A DNA stretch of 64,000 nucleotides from Augochlora pura. Taxonomy: Eukaryota > Arthropoda > Insecta > Hymenoptera > Halictidae. The notes below the pieces were generated by a model that saw only the letters and a list, made by a program, of their open reading frames with translations, did not search any database and was not told the origin of the DNA. The position numbers and the translations under genes are program-made. Where the stretch lies: assembly GCF_028453695.1 (NCBI RefSeq), contig NC_135779.1:1674001-1738000 (forward strand), read 5' to 3'. Positions 36,889 through 47,110 of this stretch are shown here, piece by piece (the stretch's first letter is position 1; every line of letters starts with the position of its first letter).

Positions 36889-37459
36889 TGTTCGATGCTT
36901 CTCGCACACCAGGTACGTTCTCAACCCATTGGCATCGCGTGGAAGAAGTAGAAAATTCCTTGTTATCAGCAAATTCTTAGAAAAACGTTTCGGAATATGA
37001 AAGATAAAAATAATATTGCATAGGTAAAGAATTTTGATTTCATAAAAATGAAATTTTTCGACACGAACAAGTTCTCGCGAAGGTGGCCAAACATCGCGAC
37101 GCAAGCAGAGTGGCTCCTGTTATCGGTCCTCGTGATATCAAAAGAGGGAACGAGAGAAAGAAAGAGAGAGGAGAGAACCAGAGAAAGAGAACGAAAGAAA
37201 GAAAGAGAGAGAGGAATAGAGAGAGATAAAGGACAGACGGCAGTTAGCGCGGCAGATCGCCGGTGGTCACGGCCCAGCGGGAACTTGAAATTGAAAATCG
37301 CTGCTGACTCGTCCTCGAGGATGATAAGGGGACCGGGCCTGGACCGTTGCCAGGAACGCGGCGGTGCTGCCCGTCTATCGCTGGCCGCGTCGCGACGCGC
37401 GACGTCGCGAATCGTCGGTCGCGATCGAACCGATAGCGAGACGAGGCCGGAGCAAACCA

Positions 37460-37500
<41 letters not shown>

Positions 37501-37611
37501 AACCCCTCGGCCCCACCTCGGTTCCCAATAAAACGCTTGAAATTTATTCCCGGGCTATTTATGCTCCGGGAATGCGACGGCGGAATTTTTCGACCGTAAA
37601 ACGAAGACTTT
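36889..37611. other. Gene-free region after the gap
   Basis: Mixed sequence with a GA-rich tract at about 37150-37225 and a CT microsatellite at 37466-37498. The 183-codon plus-strand frame at 37048-37599 is dominated by Arg/Glu from the GA tract and is not a credible gene. Confidence 0.5.
37466..37498. repeat. (CT)n microsatellite
   Basis: Nearly pure CT run of about 33 bases. Confidence 0.95.
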
Positions 37612-37748
37612 GACGTCGCTGAAAATGGCGGCTGGGCTCATTTTCTGAAATCGCGTGAAAATTTTACTTGAATTTCTCCAACGTCGCTAAAAATGGCGGC
37701 TAGGGTTCTTGGAGCCTATTTTCTGAAATCGCGTAAAAATTTTACTTA
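37612..37748 (+). repeat. Tandem duplication of about 69 bp with an AAAATGGCGGC motif in each copy
   Basis: Copy 1 (37612-37679) and copy 2 (37681-37748) share ACGTCGCT, AAAATGGCGGCT, ATTTTCTGAAATCGCGT and AAAATTTTACTT. Each contains AAAATGGCGGC, which fits the YY1/Pleiohomeotic-type binding consensus (core GCCAT on the other strand). Whether it is bound is unknown. Confidence 0.88.
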
Positions 37749-37786
37749 CATCTTTTTTTCCTTTCGTCTGAAAGTTTGATGGAAAA

Positions 37787-37828
37787 GTTTGAGTGTACAA
37801 GTTGAAAGTTCGAGTGTACAAGTCGAAA
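37787..37828 (+). repeat. 21-bp tandem repeat, two copies
   Basis: GTTTGAGTGTACAAGTTGAAA is followed directly by the same 21 bases with two changes (37808-37828). It lies 39 bases after the AAAATGGCGGC duplication. Confidence 0.9.
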
Positions 37829-38669
37829 GACGCGGCTCCGATTTTCAAAGGGGTTGCAGGTTTCTGATGCGAGAGCCGTTCGACGAATTGGCACTTTGAT
37901 GGCAACACCGTGGTTCCATCGTATCGGTTTTATTTCCGAGGGTCCCCTTTCATCGAGAGCTGTTGCGCATCAGGGAGCGATGCCGGCGCGAGAAAAGTCG
38001 GAATAAAAATCAACGCCGGGTCCGCGCGCATGCCATTACCGAGGAGAAAGAACGGGGCCGCGGATCGGAGCGTAACGAGCCGCTCGAAACGCGGGAGATC
38101 GATTGAATGGCAAACGCGAGCCGAGGAGCTAATTAGAGAATTCGTTGATTACCGCGGCAGCCGTGGCTCCTCGTCGAAGAATGCTTCGGCGAACAGGGGG
38201 GGAAAAAAAGGGTTTCCGCGGACGTCGCGTCCCCCGAGTAGAAAAGTTCATCGCTCGAGAAGGGTGCGCCCGTGGTTCTCGTTCCCTCGAGAGAAGGGCG
38301 CCTCTCTCGCGCGAAACCGAACAAAGGGACCAACAGAGGCGCTGCAGAGGCGAAGCCGGCAACGCGTTTCCGATGATTATTGTAACCGGTGAATTTGTTC
38401 AAAGGTCCAAGCACGGCCGTGGGAACACAAACGAGGGACGATGCCAGCCTCTCCCCTGGGATATAAGCGCGAAAGAATAACCGTGCTTTTCACGAACACG
38501 CGCCCTTTGTGTGCCCGAACTCGCAACACGGTTTCGCGATCGTGTTTCGAACTTTTTTAGCCGAACTCGCTCATTAATATCGTGCCGCGAACGGATGCCG
38601 GATGGAGCGAAGAGCAGCGCAACGAATGCTCGGCATAGGAAACGCCATGGTACGCGCGCGTATCGATTT
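37829..38669. other. Gene-free CpG-rich stretch
   Basis: Overlapping plus- and minus-strand frames of 77-160 codons occupy this CpG-rich DNA with no recognisable domain. No repeat is recognised. Confidence 0.5.
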
Positions 38670-38814
38670 CTGTCAAAATACTTATGGCGACACATTCGTA
38701 AATTTCGCACGCTTCAGGACAATTTTAGAAGAATCGTCGAAAATATTATACAAAGTATAATCGATAAGTAACAAAATTTATCTTCTAAATATATCGACGC
38801 AGTTAACTGGTTAA
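38670..38814 (+). repeat. Dispersed repeat C, copy 2
   Basis: Matches 18430-18565 in direct orientation, with the same right edge (GCAGTTAACTGGTTAA) ending at TTAA 38811-38814. Immediately after it begins a piece of the main MITE family, so two repeats abut at a TTAA. Confidence 0.8.
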
Positions 38815-38891
38815 AGATGTAAAAATTATTTTGGTACGCGATAGAATTTTTATCGGTGCCTTCCAGGCTTCATTCGATTGCAAAGGGTTAA
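38815..38891 (+). mobile_element. 5'-truncated MITE of the CCCTTTGCACTCG family
   Basis: AAAAATTATTTTGGTACGCGATAGAATTTTTATCGGTGCC, followed by CGATTGCAAAGGG and TTAA at 38888, matches the right part of the copies at 21745 and 40920. The left half is missing, replaced by repeat C, which ends in TTAA. This suggests one element inserted into or recombined with the other. Confidence 0.75.
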
Positions 38892-39435
38892 TACCTCGAG
38901 TGACTCGCATGCCGTGGACGTCGTCCTATTGCACCGTTCCGCCGCTTTATTTCGCAATTTATTTCGTCCGCGTCTCCGTCGAATGTTAATCACGGTTCCA
39001 ATAATATTCCGTGCAGGTTGACGCGGCCCGGCGTGTCGGACCAACGAGATCCATCAGCGCGGATCATAACTCCCGCCGATACGCTATAATCCCTGTAATC
39101 CGCGTCCGGCCACCGTTCAATTAAGTTTAAAGATCGTCGAAATTCCGCTGCGTTAACACGAACCTCGTTTGCTCAGTGAATTTTCATTAAAGTCCGTACA
39201 CCTCCTCTATATTCTCTCCGATCTCTCGCCGTTCGGTCCTCGCTCGCTGTTTCGTGCCGACGTTCCGCGAACGGACGATCGTAAACTTCGATCCAGGACG
39301 ATTATGGTCCTTTTCTCACGTGCACAGATAAGGTAGCTGGCCGCTCGCCAGCGGACACCGGCTCCCGGACACCATAACCGCGATTTATTCACGGCTATTT
39401 GCGGCCTCGATGCCGATTCCCACCATCCTATCTCC
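38892..39435. other. Gene-free stretch
   Basis: Mixed CpG-containing sequence with no recognised gene or repeat. Confidence 0.5.
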
Positions 39436-39462
39436 AGCTTCTTGCCTCCGAGGCAAGAAGCT
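39436..39462. repeat. 27-bp near-perfect palindrome
   Basis: The arm AGCTTCTTGCCTC is followed by one central C and the exact inverse GAGGCAAGAAGCT. With a one-base spacer it would extrude as a cruciform rather than form a conventional RNA hairpin. It may be a binding site for a dimeric protein or an artefact of strand-switch replication. Confidence 0.85.
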
Positions 39463-39690
39463 AAAAGGCAAGAGCGCTAATTTCTGCGCGGCTTTCTTTT
39501 CGCCGCTTCGAACGGTCATGAGACCGATAGCGAAATAGTCGTTCGATTTTACGTCACGTTCGATTCTCTCGAGTCGTCTTTGCTCATACAGCAGCAATAT
39601 TTTGTTATTAATGAATTGGTATCGGCATTAATTAGCATCTCGGATGATGGGATATATTTTTTAATAATAAAAGGATCATAGGAGTGACCA

Positions 39691-39790
39691 ACCCTTTGCT
39701 CTATAATAACGAGTGACGAATATTTTGTGCACGATTCGATAAATATGGCTGCCAATAATTTTTATTAAATCGACAGAAAATTTAAGTCCC
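39691..39790 (+). mobile_element. Fragment of the CCCTTTGNGCTATAACGAG subfamily
   Basis: ACCCTTTGCTCTATAATAACGAGTGACGA matches the left end at 31407, and ATTTTTATTAAATCGACAG about 60 bases on matches its interior. The TTAA is not preserved on the left (CCAA), and the right end is not visible. Confidence 0.55.
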
Positions 39791-40919
39791 CCGTCATCGA
39801 ACTTTGGGAATAAATGGGGACAATCGGAACACTAGAATTATCTCAGTAAGGAAATAGTCGTAATCAAGGTAGCTCTGAAAGACGTGCAAGGAATTAACCC
39901 ATTTGCTGAAATGAAACCCAGCAGCTGAAATAGAGCGACGATGCAAATAACCAAGATGACGGTTAACAAATTCGGAGTAGAATTATCTCGACCGTATTGA
40001 ATATAACTAAAGACCAACGTATCGAACATAACTAAATCAAAGATTCACCCATGAATATACTCACTGCATTCGCTCGAAACAATAAATATCTTCTTTATTC
40101 CTCGAAACGGACATATCGGGTTCGCCGGTCCATTTCAGAAGGAGAAACGAAAGAAAATGGAGATCGAAGTAGGAGGAACGTCGGTTAGCCCTCGGCTCAT
40201 GTTCGGAATGGGAAAGCGAGTAGTCGGGTCGGCGGGCTGCCGGGAAACAATATCCCCGGGTCGAAAAGAGAGAGCCGGATCCGTTTTCCCCCCGGGGGCG
40301 GAAAAGTTCGAAATTGGTGCACGTCGACGCCAGATGTTACGCAGCGACGTGGCGCGGAGTTAGGCCCCGGGGTACCGTCGGCGGGGGCCAAGATAAAAAC
40401 CCGAAACGCCGCGTCGGACAGAAACTCGCCGAAAGACAAACGCGCGCGGACGCGCGCAGCTGCCGTCTCCGAGCCGAAAACTTAACGGTGGCCGCCACAT
40501 GTTCCCGGTTCCCACAATTATTTTCGCTGCGCCGCCGACTCGAAGATTGATTTCTCGGCAACACGCTACTACCGCGGCTCGCTTTTCCTCCGGCTTCGCC
40601 CTCCCCTACCCTCCCTCCCTTCTGCTCTTACTTGCTCCTCTCCGAGGGTCCGAAACTCGGAAACTTTTTAGACAAACATTTCCGGAGCTCCGAGTTTATT
40701 CACGTGCACGGTTCCCCCCCCCTGTTTTCCCTCGCGCAGTTTGTTTTCCTTGAATCCGTCGGCGGATCTTCGGCCAGCTTCCAAATACCCCGCGCGACAG
40801 GTCCCCGTTTCTATGAAACAGCGTGAGAATCCGGACGTTTTGTCGCATGCGAGAACAGAACTCGGGATTTGGAATTTCTTGCGGAACTGAATATATCAAC
40901 TGCGAAGGGAATTATGATT

Positions 40920-41176
40920 TCAACCCTTTGCACTCGAAGCCATTTTAACTGTAATTCTAAGATAACTTCTCTGACGTTATTGACGTGAGCATTTCCATTT
41001 TATATAATAAAAATGTATTTTACGCGTATGAAATTGAATTTTGTAACTCATGGAACAATAGTTGTACCTTTGGTAATTTTTGTAATCTAACTTTTCAGAA
41101 TATAAAAATTATTTTGGAAAGTGCTGCAAGAATTTTCGTGGTGCCTCAGAGACACCGTCCGAGGGCAAAGGGTTGA
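40920..41176 (+). mobile_element. piggyBac-like MITE, CCCTTTGCACTCG family, complete copy
   Basis: TCAA then CCCTTTGCACTCGAAGCC on the left; GTCCGAGGGCAAAGGG then TTGA (41173-41176) on the right. Each flank is one transition from TTAA. The interior carries the family landmarks (TTTTAACTGTAATTCTAAG, TATAAAAATTATTTTGG, GTGGTGCCTCAGAGACACC). About 257 bp, the best reference copy in the window. Its right target site is also the left edge of the next element. Confidence 0.9.
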
Positions 41177-41286
41177 CACGTTGAGCGCCGCGTCACCGAA
41201 ATCTGACCAATCATGATTTTAAATAATAAAGTTACTTTAACGATATGAAGATTTTCGTGGTCGATTATCGGCATTGAACGTGTTAA
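41173..41286 (+). mobile_element. TTAA-type MITE, CACGTTNANNGCCG family, complete copy
   Basis: The left edge is TTGA then CACGTTGAGCGCCG, and the right edge is CGGCATTGAACGTG then TTAA (41283-41286). The right part, GATTTTCGTGGTCGATTATC, recurs at 45015 and 50315 beside the same terminus. It is 114 bp and non-coding. The left target copy overlaps the right target copy of the preceding MITE, so the two insertions share a junction. Confidence 0.85.
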
Positions 41287-42247
41287 TGCCTCGACGTAGC
41301 AGATGGGCTTTCTCATGGCAAGCACGTCGGTCCGCTTACTATAGTGAGACAGTATTGTATGATGGGCGTTATTTGGCGATTTGTGACAAACGATTGAGAC
41401 AACAGGAGGCAATATCCACGATTCCACGTTTCCATCGGCTCGCGTAGGAGCCGAAGGAAATGTCGCAACGCGTCGCGACGATAACTCGACGATTCACCGT
41501 CATCGGCGTCGCGAGTGAAAAGTCGGCCGGGTTCGGTGTGAATAACCGGTCGCCGCCGATAACCTTAATTATCGCGATCCTAATGACCCGGGACCGCGTC
41601 GCTTCGCGTCTCGCGTCTCGCGGCGTATCGCGTCGCGTCTTCGCGTGCCCGGCCAGCGAGCTCTCTCTCTACGACCGCTGGAGAACACGATTTGGCGGGA
41701 CTCCAAGCGCGGTTTCGGGACCGAAACGAGCAGCTCGAAGCACGCGCTCTGCCCACCCCGTAACGGGAATAGCACGGCTATTTCGGCGACGGAGAACCGC
41801 TCTCGCGAAAGTCTTGCCCGCGATGGAAGCGCATTTCTCTTCGTGTTTACCAGCGGCCAACGCTCTGCGCCCGCTTTCCTCTGTGCCCGACGAGGCGACG
41901 GCTATTCCGGCTGACCGGCTCGTCGGACGGACGAACAACAGTTTTCACGGAGGAACGATAACTAGACCGCCGATGAATGTTTATGCATTTATATCGAGAG
42001 GGGCGCGATAAAACGTAAAGTTCAATCAACGTGGCGCGGCGAGCCATCAGCTACAATTAAATGCGCGGTATTGTTTGCTGTGTAATGTTAACCCGTCGAA
42101 CGAGCCGGCGGAACGCACCTCTGCGCTGCGAGCTCCACCGAGAACAGTTTTATTTTTAAAATTCCCCGATCGGTGATGGAGTAACGATTTTTATAGATTT
42201 TTCAGCATCCGTCGTTTTCGACGTAAATTTGTTTAGGTTCAAATTTT
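41287..42247. other. Gene-free CpG-rich stretch
   Basis: Frames of 60-183 codons overlap on both strands between 41460 and 42047. They are Arg/Ala/Ser-rich and show no domain. Nothing else is recognised. Confidence 0.5.
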
Positions 42248-42487
42248 TAACACTTAGCCAACCGGGCTCGAAACCTACGAAATTCTATAAAATTGCAGAA
42301 TTATATTTAATTAAATAGAAACTTCGAAGCTAAGTTACATAGTATCAAAATCATATTCTTCGACATTCGTACTCCATGAAAGTTATAATAAAATTAAGAA
42401 ATTAAAGCATCGATTGCCGTATAAATTTTTCCCAAACCACTTTGTTTAAACTGAAGAGCGCACCCCGTTCGTTTGACTAAATATTAA
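42248..42487. mobile_element. Decayed TTAA-flanked element (TTAACACTTAGCCAA termini)
   Basis: The left edge is TTAACACTTAGCCAACCG; the inverse of the right edge is TTAATATTTAGTCAAACG. They agree at about 14 of 18 positions, the differences being mostly C/T changes. Both flanks keep TTAA. The 240-bp interior is AT-rich and non-coding. The termini do not match the other groups, so this may be a separate family. Confidence 0.6.
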
Positions 42488-44062
42488 CACCGCGAGAAAA
42501 ACCACGTTCCTCGTACATTCATTACAGTTCAAAAACTATTTCGAGCTACTGTATCCGGCGAACCGTGAAAAAGTTGACGCCGCTTCTCGAATGGAATTCC
42601 CGACCGCGGTAGCCGGCCGAAACACACCGCGGTGGAATTGTTGTACGCCGCGCGGTTCGTCTTCCGAGAAACGGGCGCAGAATCTAGCGAGATTTAGAGG
42701 GCTAGCGAAATCCGGTAGATCCGACGCGGTTTACCGAGTGATTCACGGATGGATTTCGCCTTTGATCCGCTGAAATATTTCCACGTTGTTGCTGCCGTAG
42801 TTCTACAAATGGTATCCGGTTGACGGTCAACGGGGGAAACCGTTCTTACGTGTTCTAGCGATGGGTTAATGTACTGGGTGGGCGATAAGTGTCGGCAAAA
42901 TGAGGCGCGTGTCTATGCAGGAGCAAAATTCGAGACGATTCCTTTGTAGTCTTTAATAACTTGTATTATAGAGTCTATCCGAGTAGTTTGTCTAAAATAT
43001 TAGAGTAGATATTCGACAGTGATCCTAGTATATATAACTATAGCATACAGATACTACAGAGCCGAGAATTTACTCTCGGATTTCCTTTAGGTTTCCTAAT
43101 CCATTTGCCTCGAATTTCCAAAACCTCGAACAAAGGAATACCGCCTCGCTCTTAGGGTCGCTTCCGGTGTCCCACAGGTCTAGGATAAGCGTCGCGAAAT
43201 GGGACACCGCGGTGGGATCGAATCGCAAAAATCGCTATCGAGTCGGTCGGAATCAGTTTGGCGTCGATACCGCAACAGACCGGTCTTTGTGATCGGTTCG
43301 ATTGAACCGCGCGTAGCGCGGCTGTCGGAAACTGGAGTGTGCCTCGTGAGAATGACGCGTCCCAGTCCCGGACAGGCCGTTAACTGAGACAAGGATTTCA
43401 TTGAAGCGACGAAAAGGGGAATTTCCATGGTCGGCTGGGACCTCCGCGTGAACCGGCGACGCCGGCCTGTAGGATTACAGCGCGGGAGACTGGCTACATT
43501 CGCCGTAGCCTTTCTCTCCCTCGTGCTCGTCGCGTCCGCGCTCCGTCACGCCACGTGCACGCCATAAGCGTACCTTATTAGCCCGGCTGTGTGCCAGCAC
43601 GCATGTGCGACGAGTTCCTCGGCCCTAAGACAGAGCCAATCGGAAGCCGGGCCTGTTCGGGCCATGAATTATTCAGAGGGTTTCGACGGGAGACGAGGCG
43701 GCCAGGACGAAACCGAGAGACCGGCTCGGGAATTTCGATTCGGCGGACGGCGGAAGCCCTGCGGAATTGCGAAACCTTTCGAGAATCACGTCCAAGGCCC
43801 CCGAGAATCGTTGTACTAAGCCATCGATCAAAAATCAAAGTCGATCAACGATCACCGATCGATCGAAATCACGTCAAAGATCGCCTGGTATGAAGTTATA
43901 TTCCAAAATTATCTTCCCCCCCTTAGGGGCTTTCTAAAATTTCAAAAAAATTTTTTGGCTTGTTTCGGACATCGAGGCGCGTGTTATAGAATTTTTTCAG
44001 ATTTTTCAGTCGCGAGCTGTGATTATCAAAAATGAAAAACCAACAAAAAATCGAACGGTATA
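42488..44062. other. Gene-free region
   Basis: CpG-rich and AT-rich blocks alternate. A cluster of GATC/CGATC words lies at 43823-43875. No supportable exon is seen. Confidence 0.5.
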
Positions 44063-44104
44063 AACCTCTAAGGGCAGTTTCGACCATCTTAATCGGCCAT
44101 GCCC
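44063..44104 (+). repeat. Dispersed repeat D, copy 2
   Basis: AACCTCTAAGGGCAGTTTCG and its continuation match 35356-35397 in the same orientation. The 16-base core is identical. Confidence 0.75.
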
Positions 44105-44890
44105 TTTGCACACGGCGCGTCCGTCCGAAGATTCGCAGTCCGCCGATCGATTAGGCCAGCAGCCCGCAGCTGCGTAGTCGATGGGAGCCGCGGGGGTGGC
44201 CACGGAAAATCTGCAATCTCGCTGCAGCCTCGCGACAGAGACAGCGAACGCGTGGCCGAACAGACGCGGAAAGGTTCGGAAGAGGGTATTTGAAATGCAG
44301 AGTTCCTCGGGAAAGGCGTTCCCTCGGGAAGCTCGATTTCCCTCGCGGAGACGACTCCTCGAAGATCCTCGAAGTTCCTCCTAGTTCATCCTGGCACGAG
44401 ATTTGCGTGCAGCTCGTCTGCACGCGAGCGAGCGGGTAGCCAGAATCCGCTCGTTTTCGAGCTGGCTCTTGTCGCGCCGCGCCGTTTCCGAGAAAACAAA
44501 TGGATTTAATTGATGCACGGTCGGGCAGGTTCGGCGAGGATCGGGCAGAGATTGGCCCCGATACTGGCCGGCCAGGCCAGCAATTGAAACCCGCTCGGGG
44601 CTGCTAGCATGCTCCGTGGAACACCGCCGGCGCAGTCCTCTCTCTCTCCCTCTCTCTTCGAAACATGGCGGCGCGGCAATTGCAGGCTGGACCCCGTTTC
44701 GCCGCTCTCCAAAAGACCCAGCTGCGCCACCATGGGATTCAATGCTTGAATTGAAAGTTTGAAGTTGCAGAAGTCGGCAGACGGGCAGGTCGAATTTGAA
44801 AGTCGAATTCAAACTTCGAAGTCGAAGGGTCCGCGTTCTTCGCGACTCGTCGCAGCCTCTTTTAAATGAACTCCGCTTGTCTTCTCCATC

Positions 44891-44951
44891 TTCTTCTAGT
44901 TTCTAACGAAAGCTGCTTTATTTCTTCTACTTTCTAGCGAAAGCTGCTTCA
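44891..44951 (+). repeat. 30-31 bp tandem repeat, two copies
   Basis: TTCTTCTAGTTTCTAACGAA with AGCTGCTTTA is followed by a near copy (TTCTTCTACTTTCTAGCGAA with AGCTGCTTCA). Confidence 0.85.
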
Positions 44952-44984
44952 CGACCTTTGTACTGGTTTTTCTTAAGTTCCGCT

Positions 44985-45052
44985 TTAATTAAATAAATTG
45001 CTTTAATTATATAGAGATTTTAGTGGTCGATTGTCAGCACTGAACGTGTCAA
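44985..45052 (+). mobile_element. Right-end fragment of the CACGTTNANNGCCG family
   Basis: TTAATTATATAGAGATTTTAGTGGTCGATTGTC leads to AGCACTGAACGTG and then TCAA (one step from TTAA). This matches the right end at 41240-41286. No matching left end was found, so it is truncated. Confidence 0.75.
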
Positions 45053-45612
45053 GTTATATCGTTTTCTTACCGTCTGGACTTTTTATTTGTCTGTTAACAA
45101 AGTCCGCAATTATTTAGTTGGCAAACCAATATTTTAACTTCGCCGAACGAGGTCCGCCGTCGAAGGCCAGGTCTTTCTCGATACGGCGAGGATATCGTTG
45201 CTCCAGCAATTAGCGACAGTCGTTCCCTATTCCGCGCGCAAGTAACGAGCATCCTCGGCATTCTAGTGGCCGTCTATTATCGAGGGGATTTACCACCGCG
45301 CGGCCACCGTCCGAGATCCTTGATCAGAAGCGATTCGTGGCTCTGGCAATTAACGAAAAGTCTAATTACACGGGTTTCTCCTTCGCGCAATCGCTACTGT
45401 ATAGTACGAGCGTCCTGTCCCGAGAATTATTCAGCCGGCGGTTCGCTGGATCGCGGGATGCCTTTGCCGGCTCCCCGATCTTCCAATGCGCTATTCTACT
45501 TGCCATGATAGTACTGGAATCGATCGATCTTGGCGCAACTTTAAATGTTTAACCGGTGCGAAAGGAGAGCCGAGAATCTACGCTCTTCTGCAATGAAATT
45601 AAACCGAGAGAA
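45053..45612. other. Gene-free stretch
   Basis: Mixed sequence. The two plus-strand frames of 71-80 codons at 45266-45552 overlap each other in different phases and have no recognised similarity. Confidence 0.5.
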
Positions 45613-45700
45613 TTGTCAAATTAAATATTGACAGCTGTCAAATTAACCCTTGATAATTGTCAAATTAAACCCTGACAATTGTCAAATTAAACCTTGACAA
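45613..45700. repeat. 22-bp minisatellite, four copies
   Basis: Units start at 45613, 45635, 45657 and 45679, of form TTGTCAAATTAAACCCTGACAA. Each unit is itself partly self-complementary (TTGTCA...TGACAA), so the array can fold as a series of small hairpins. Confidence 0.93.
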
Positions 45701-47032
45701 ATCGATGGATCACAAAGGTCTCATAAGAAAACTCGAAATTGTCTCGTAAAAGAATCCATGTTCCCGTCTACTAAAAAATTCAGTTCGAAAGACGACGATC
45801 ATTTTGTTCTTCAAAAAATGCTCCACTTCGACAGCTGTTGAAGGAAGAAAGTCTAGCAGGGAAGAGACAGAGAGCGAGCAACATGTACCGAATCGTCCCG
45901 GAGGCATCCCATCTAGAAAATGTTATTGCAGACGAAAGTACCTCTCGTGCTCGCTAATTAACTGCATCGGGGAACCGTCTACACGAGCGGAACGTTGGGA
46001 GTGGGCGTGGCTTGGTAGCTCCTGCGCTCCACGGAGCAATCCAAAGCACTCTGAGCTCCCCGCGAATAATTTTTCTAGCGCGAGCATTGCGACGGTTTGA
46101 ACGCGATCGCTAATTCTTCCAGAATTTCGTGCGGGTCTGTCTCGCGCCTCCCAAGGCCGCTAATCAAGTTAATTGGACGTAACGACACGCTGTCGTAAGA
46201 TCTGTCGAGGCTCCGACTCCCACAGCTTCGTCTCGCGAGGCGACGCACACACGCGGCAATCTTCTTCTCCGTCGTTAAACGAGCAAAGAGCGACGGTTGT
46301 AGCCGCGCGAAATTGGATCACCCGCAGCTATTTTTCACTCTTTGAAAAATTCTCTCTCTCTCTTTCTCTGGTCGAGTCCCCGGATGGATCCGAATTATAC
46401 GCCGGCTTCAGAATTCGCTGTCTGACCCGGCCGATGAGTCGCCTCGGCCACGGAGCTTCTCTATATAAATATAACTTGGAAAAAATGATCGTTTTGAAGT
46501 TTGCGCCGTCGTCGTCTTCTCCGGAACAGAAGAATTCGGATCAAAGGTTAGCAACCTTCCGTGTCGCGGGGGCTTTGTCGCTCTTGTTTTCCGCAGCGAT
46601 GGAAGTTACGTCGGCAAGTCTCGACGGTGAAAGTCGCGAGTTTTAACGTCGCGCGGAAATGTACCTTTAGGATAGCGAAGGGCCCGCGTTCTCTTCAACA
46701 ACGGAGACGCAGAAATTTTGCAGTTTTTTTTTCTCAGTAGCACGATAACGCGACTTCTAGTTTTTATTACGGGGAGAAGTTTTGACAGGGAAAGTTGCGG
46801 CTTCCTCCGACACACGGAAACCCGCCTTTAGGTCCGTGGAAAGATTCTATCGATCGGGGCGAACTATTGTTGGGTTAGGTCGGACTTAGGAGAACCATTT
46901 ATTCCCCCGGAGAATTATTTAGTCTCTATGGTCAGATCCGGCGAGTCTCTCCATTAATCGCGAAATGCAATTTTATATCTCCAATTGAAAATTCTGTTTT
47001 TCGATTGGAAAATTGTCGATTGGAAAGAGTCG
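45701..47032. other. Gene-free region
   Basis: No exon is supported. A 157-codon frame at 46173-46646 shows no domain. TCGATTGGAAA is repeated twice, 15 bases apart, at about 47001-47027. Confidence 0.5.
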
Positions 47033-47110
47033 TCTAGCCTCGAAGTAAGTAATAAATATCTAACCTCAAAGCAAGTAATAAGTATCTCTGCTCAAAGCAA
47101 GTACCACACT
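47033..47110. repeat. 26-bp minisatellite, three copies
   Basis: Units start at 47033, 47059 and 47085 with the shared core CTCAAAGCAAGTAATAAGTA. The third unit is the most diverged. Confidence 0.9.

Noticed and set aside
36643..37104. Open frames crossing the N gap
   Set aside because: They run through 100 undetermined bases and so carry no evidence.
43823..43880. GATC/CGATC word cluster as a tandem repeat
   Set aside because: Spacing is irregular and no unit can be aligned over more than two copies.
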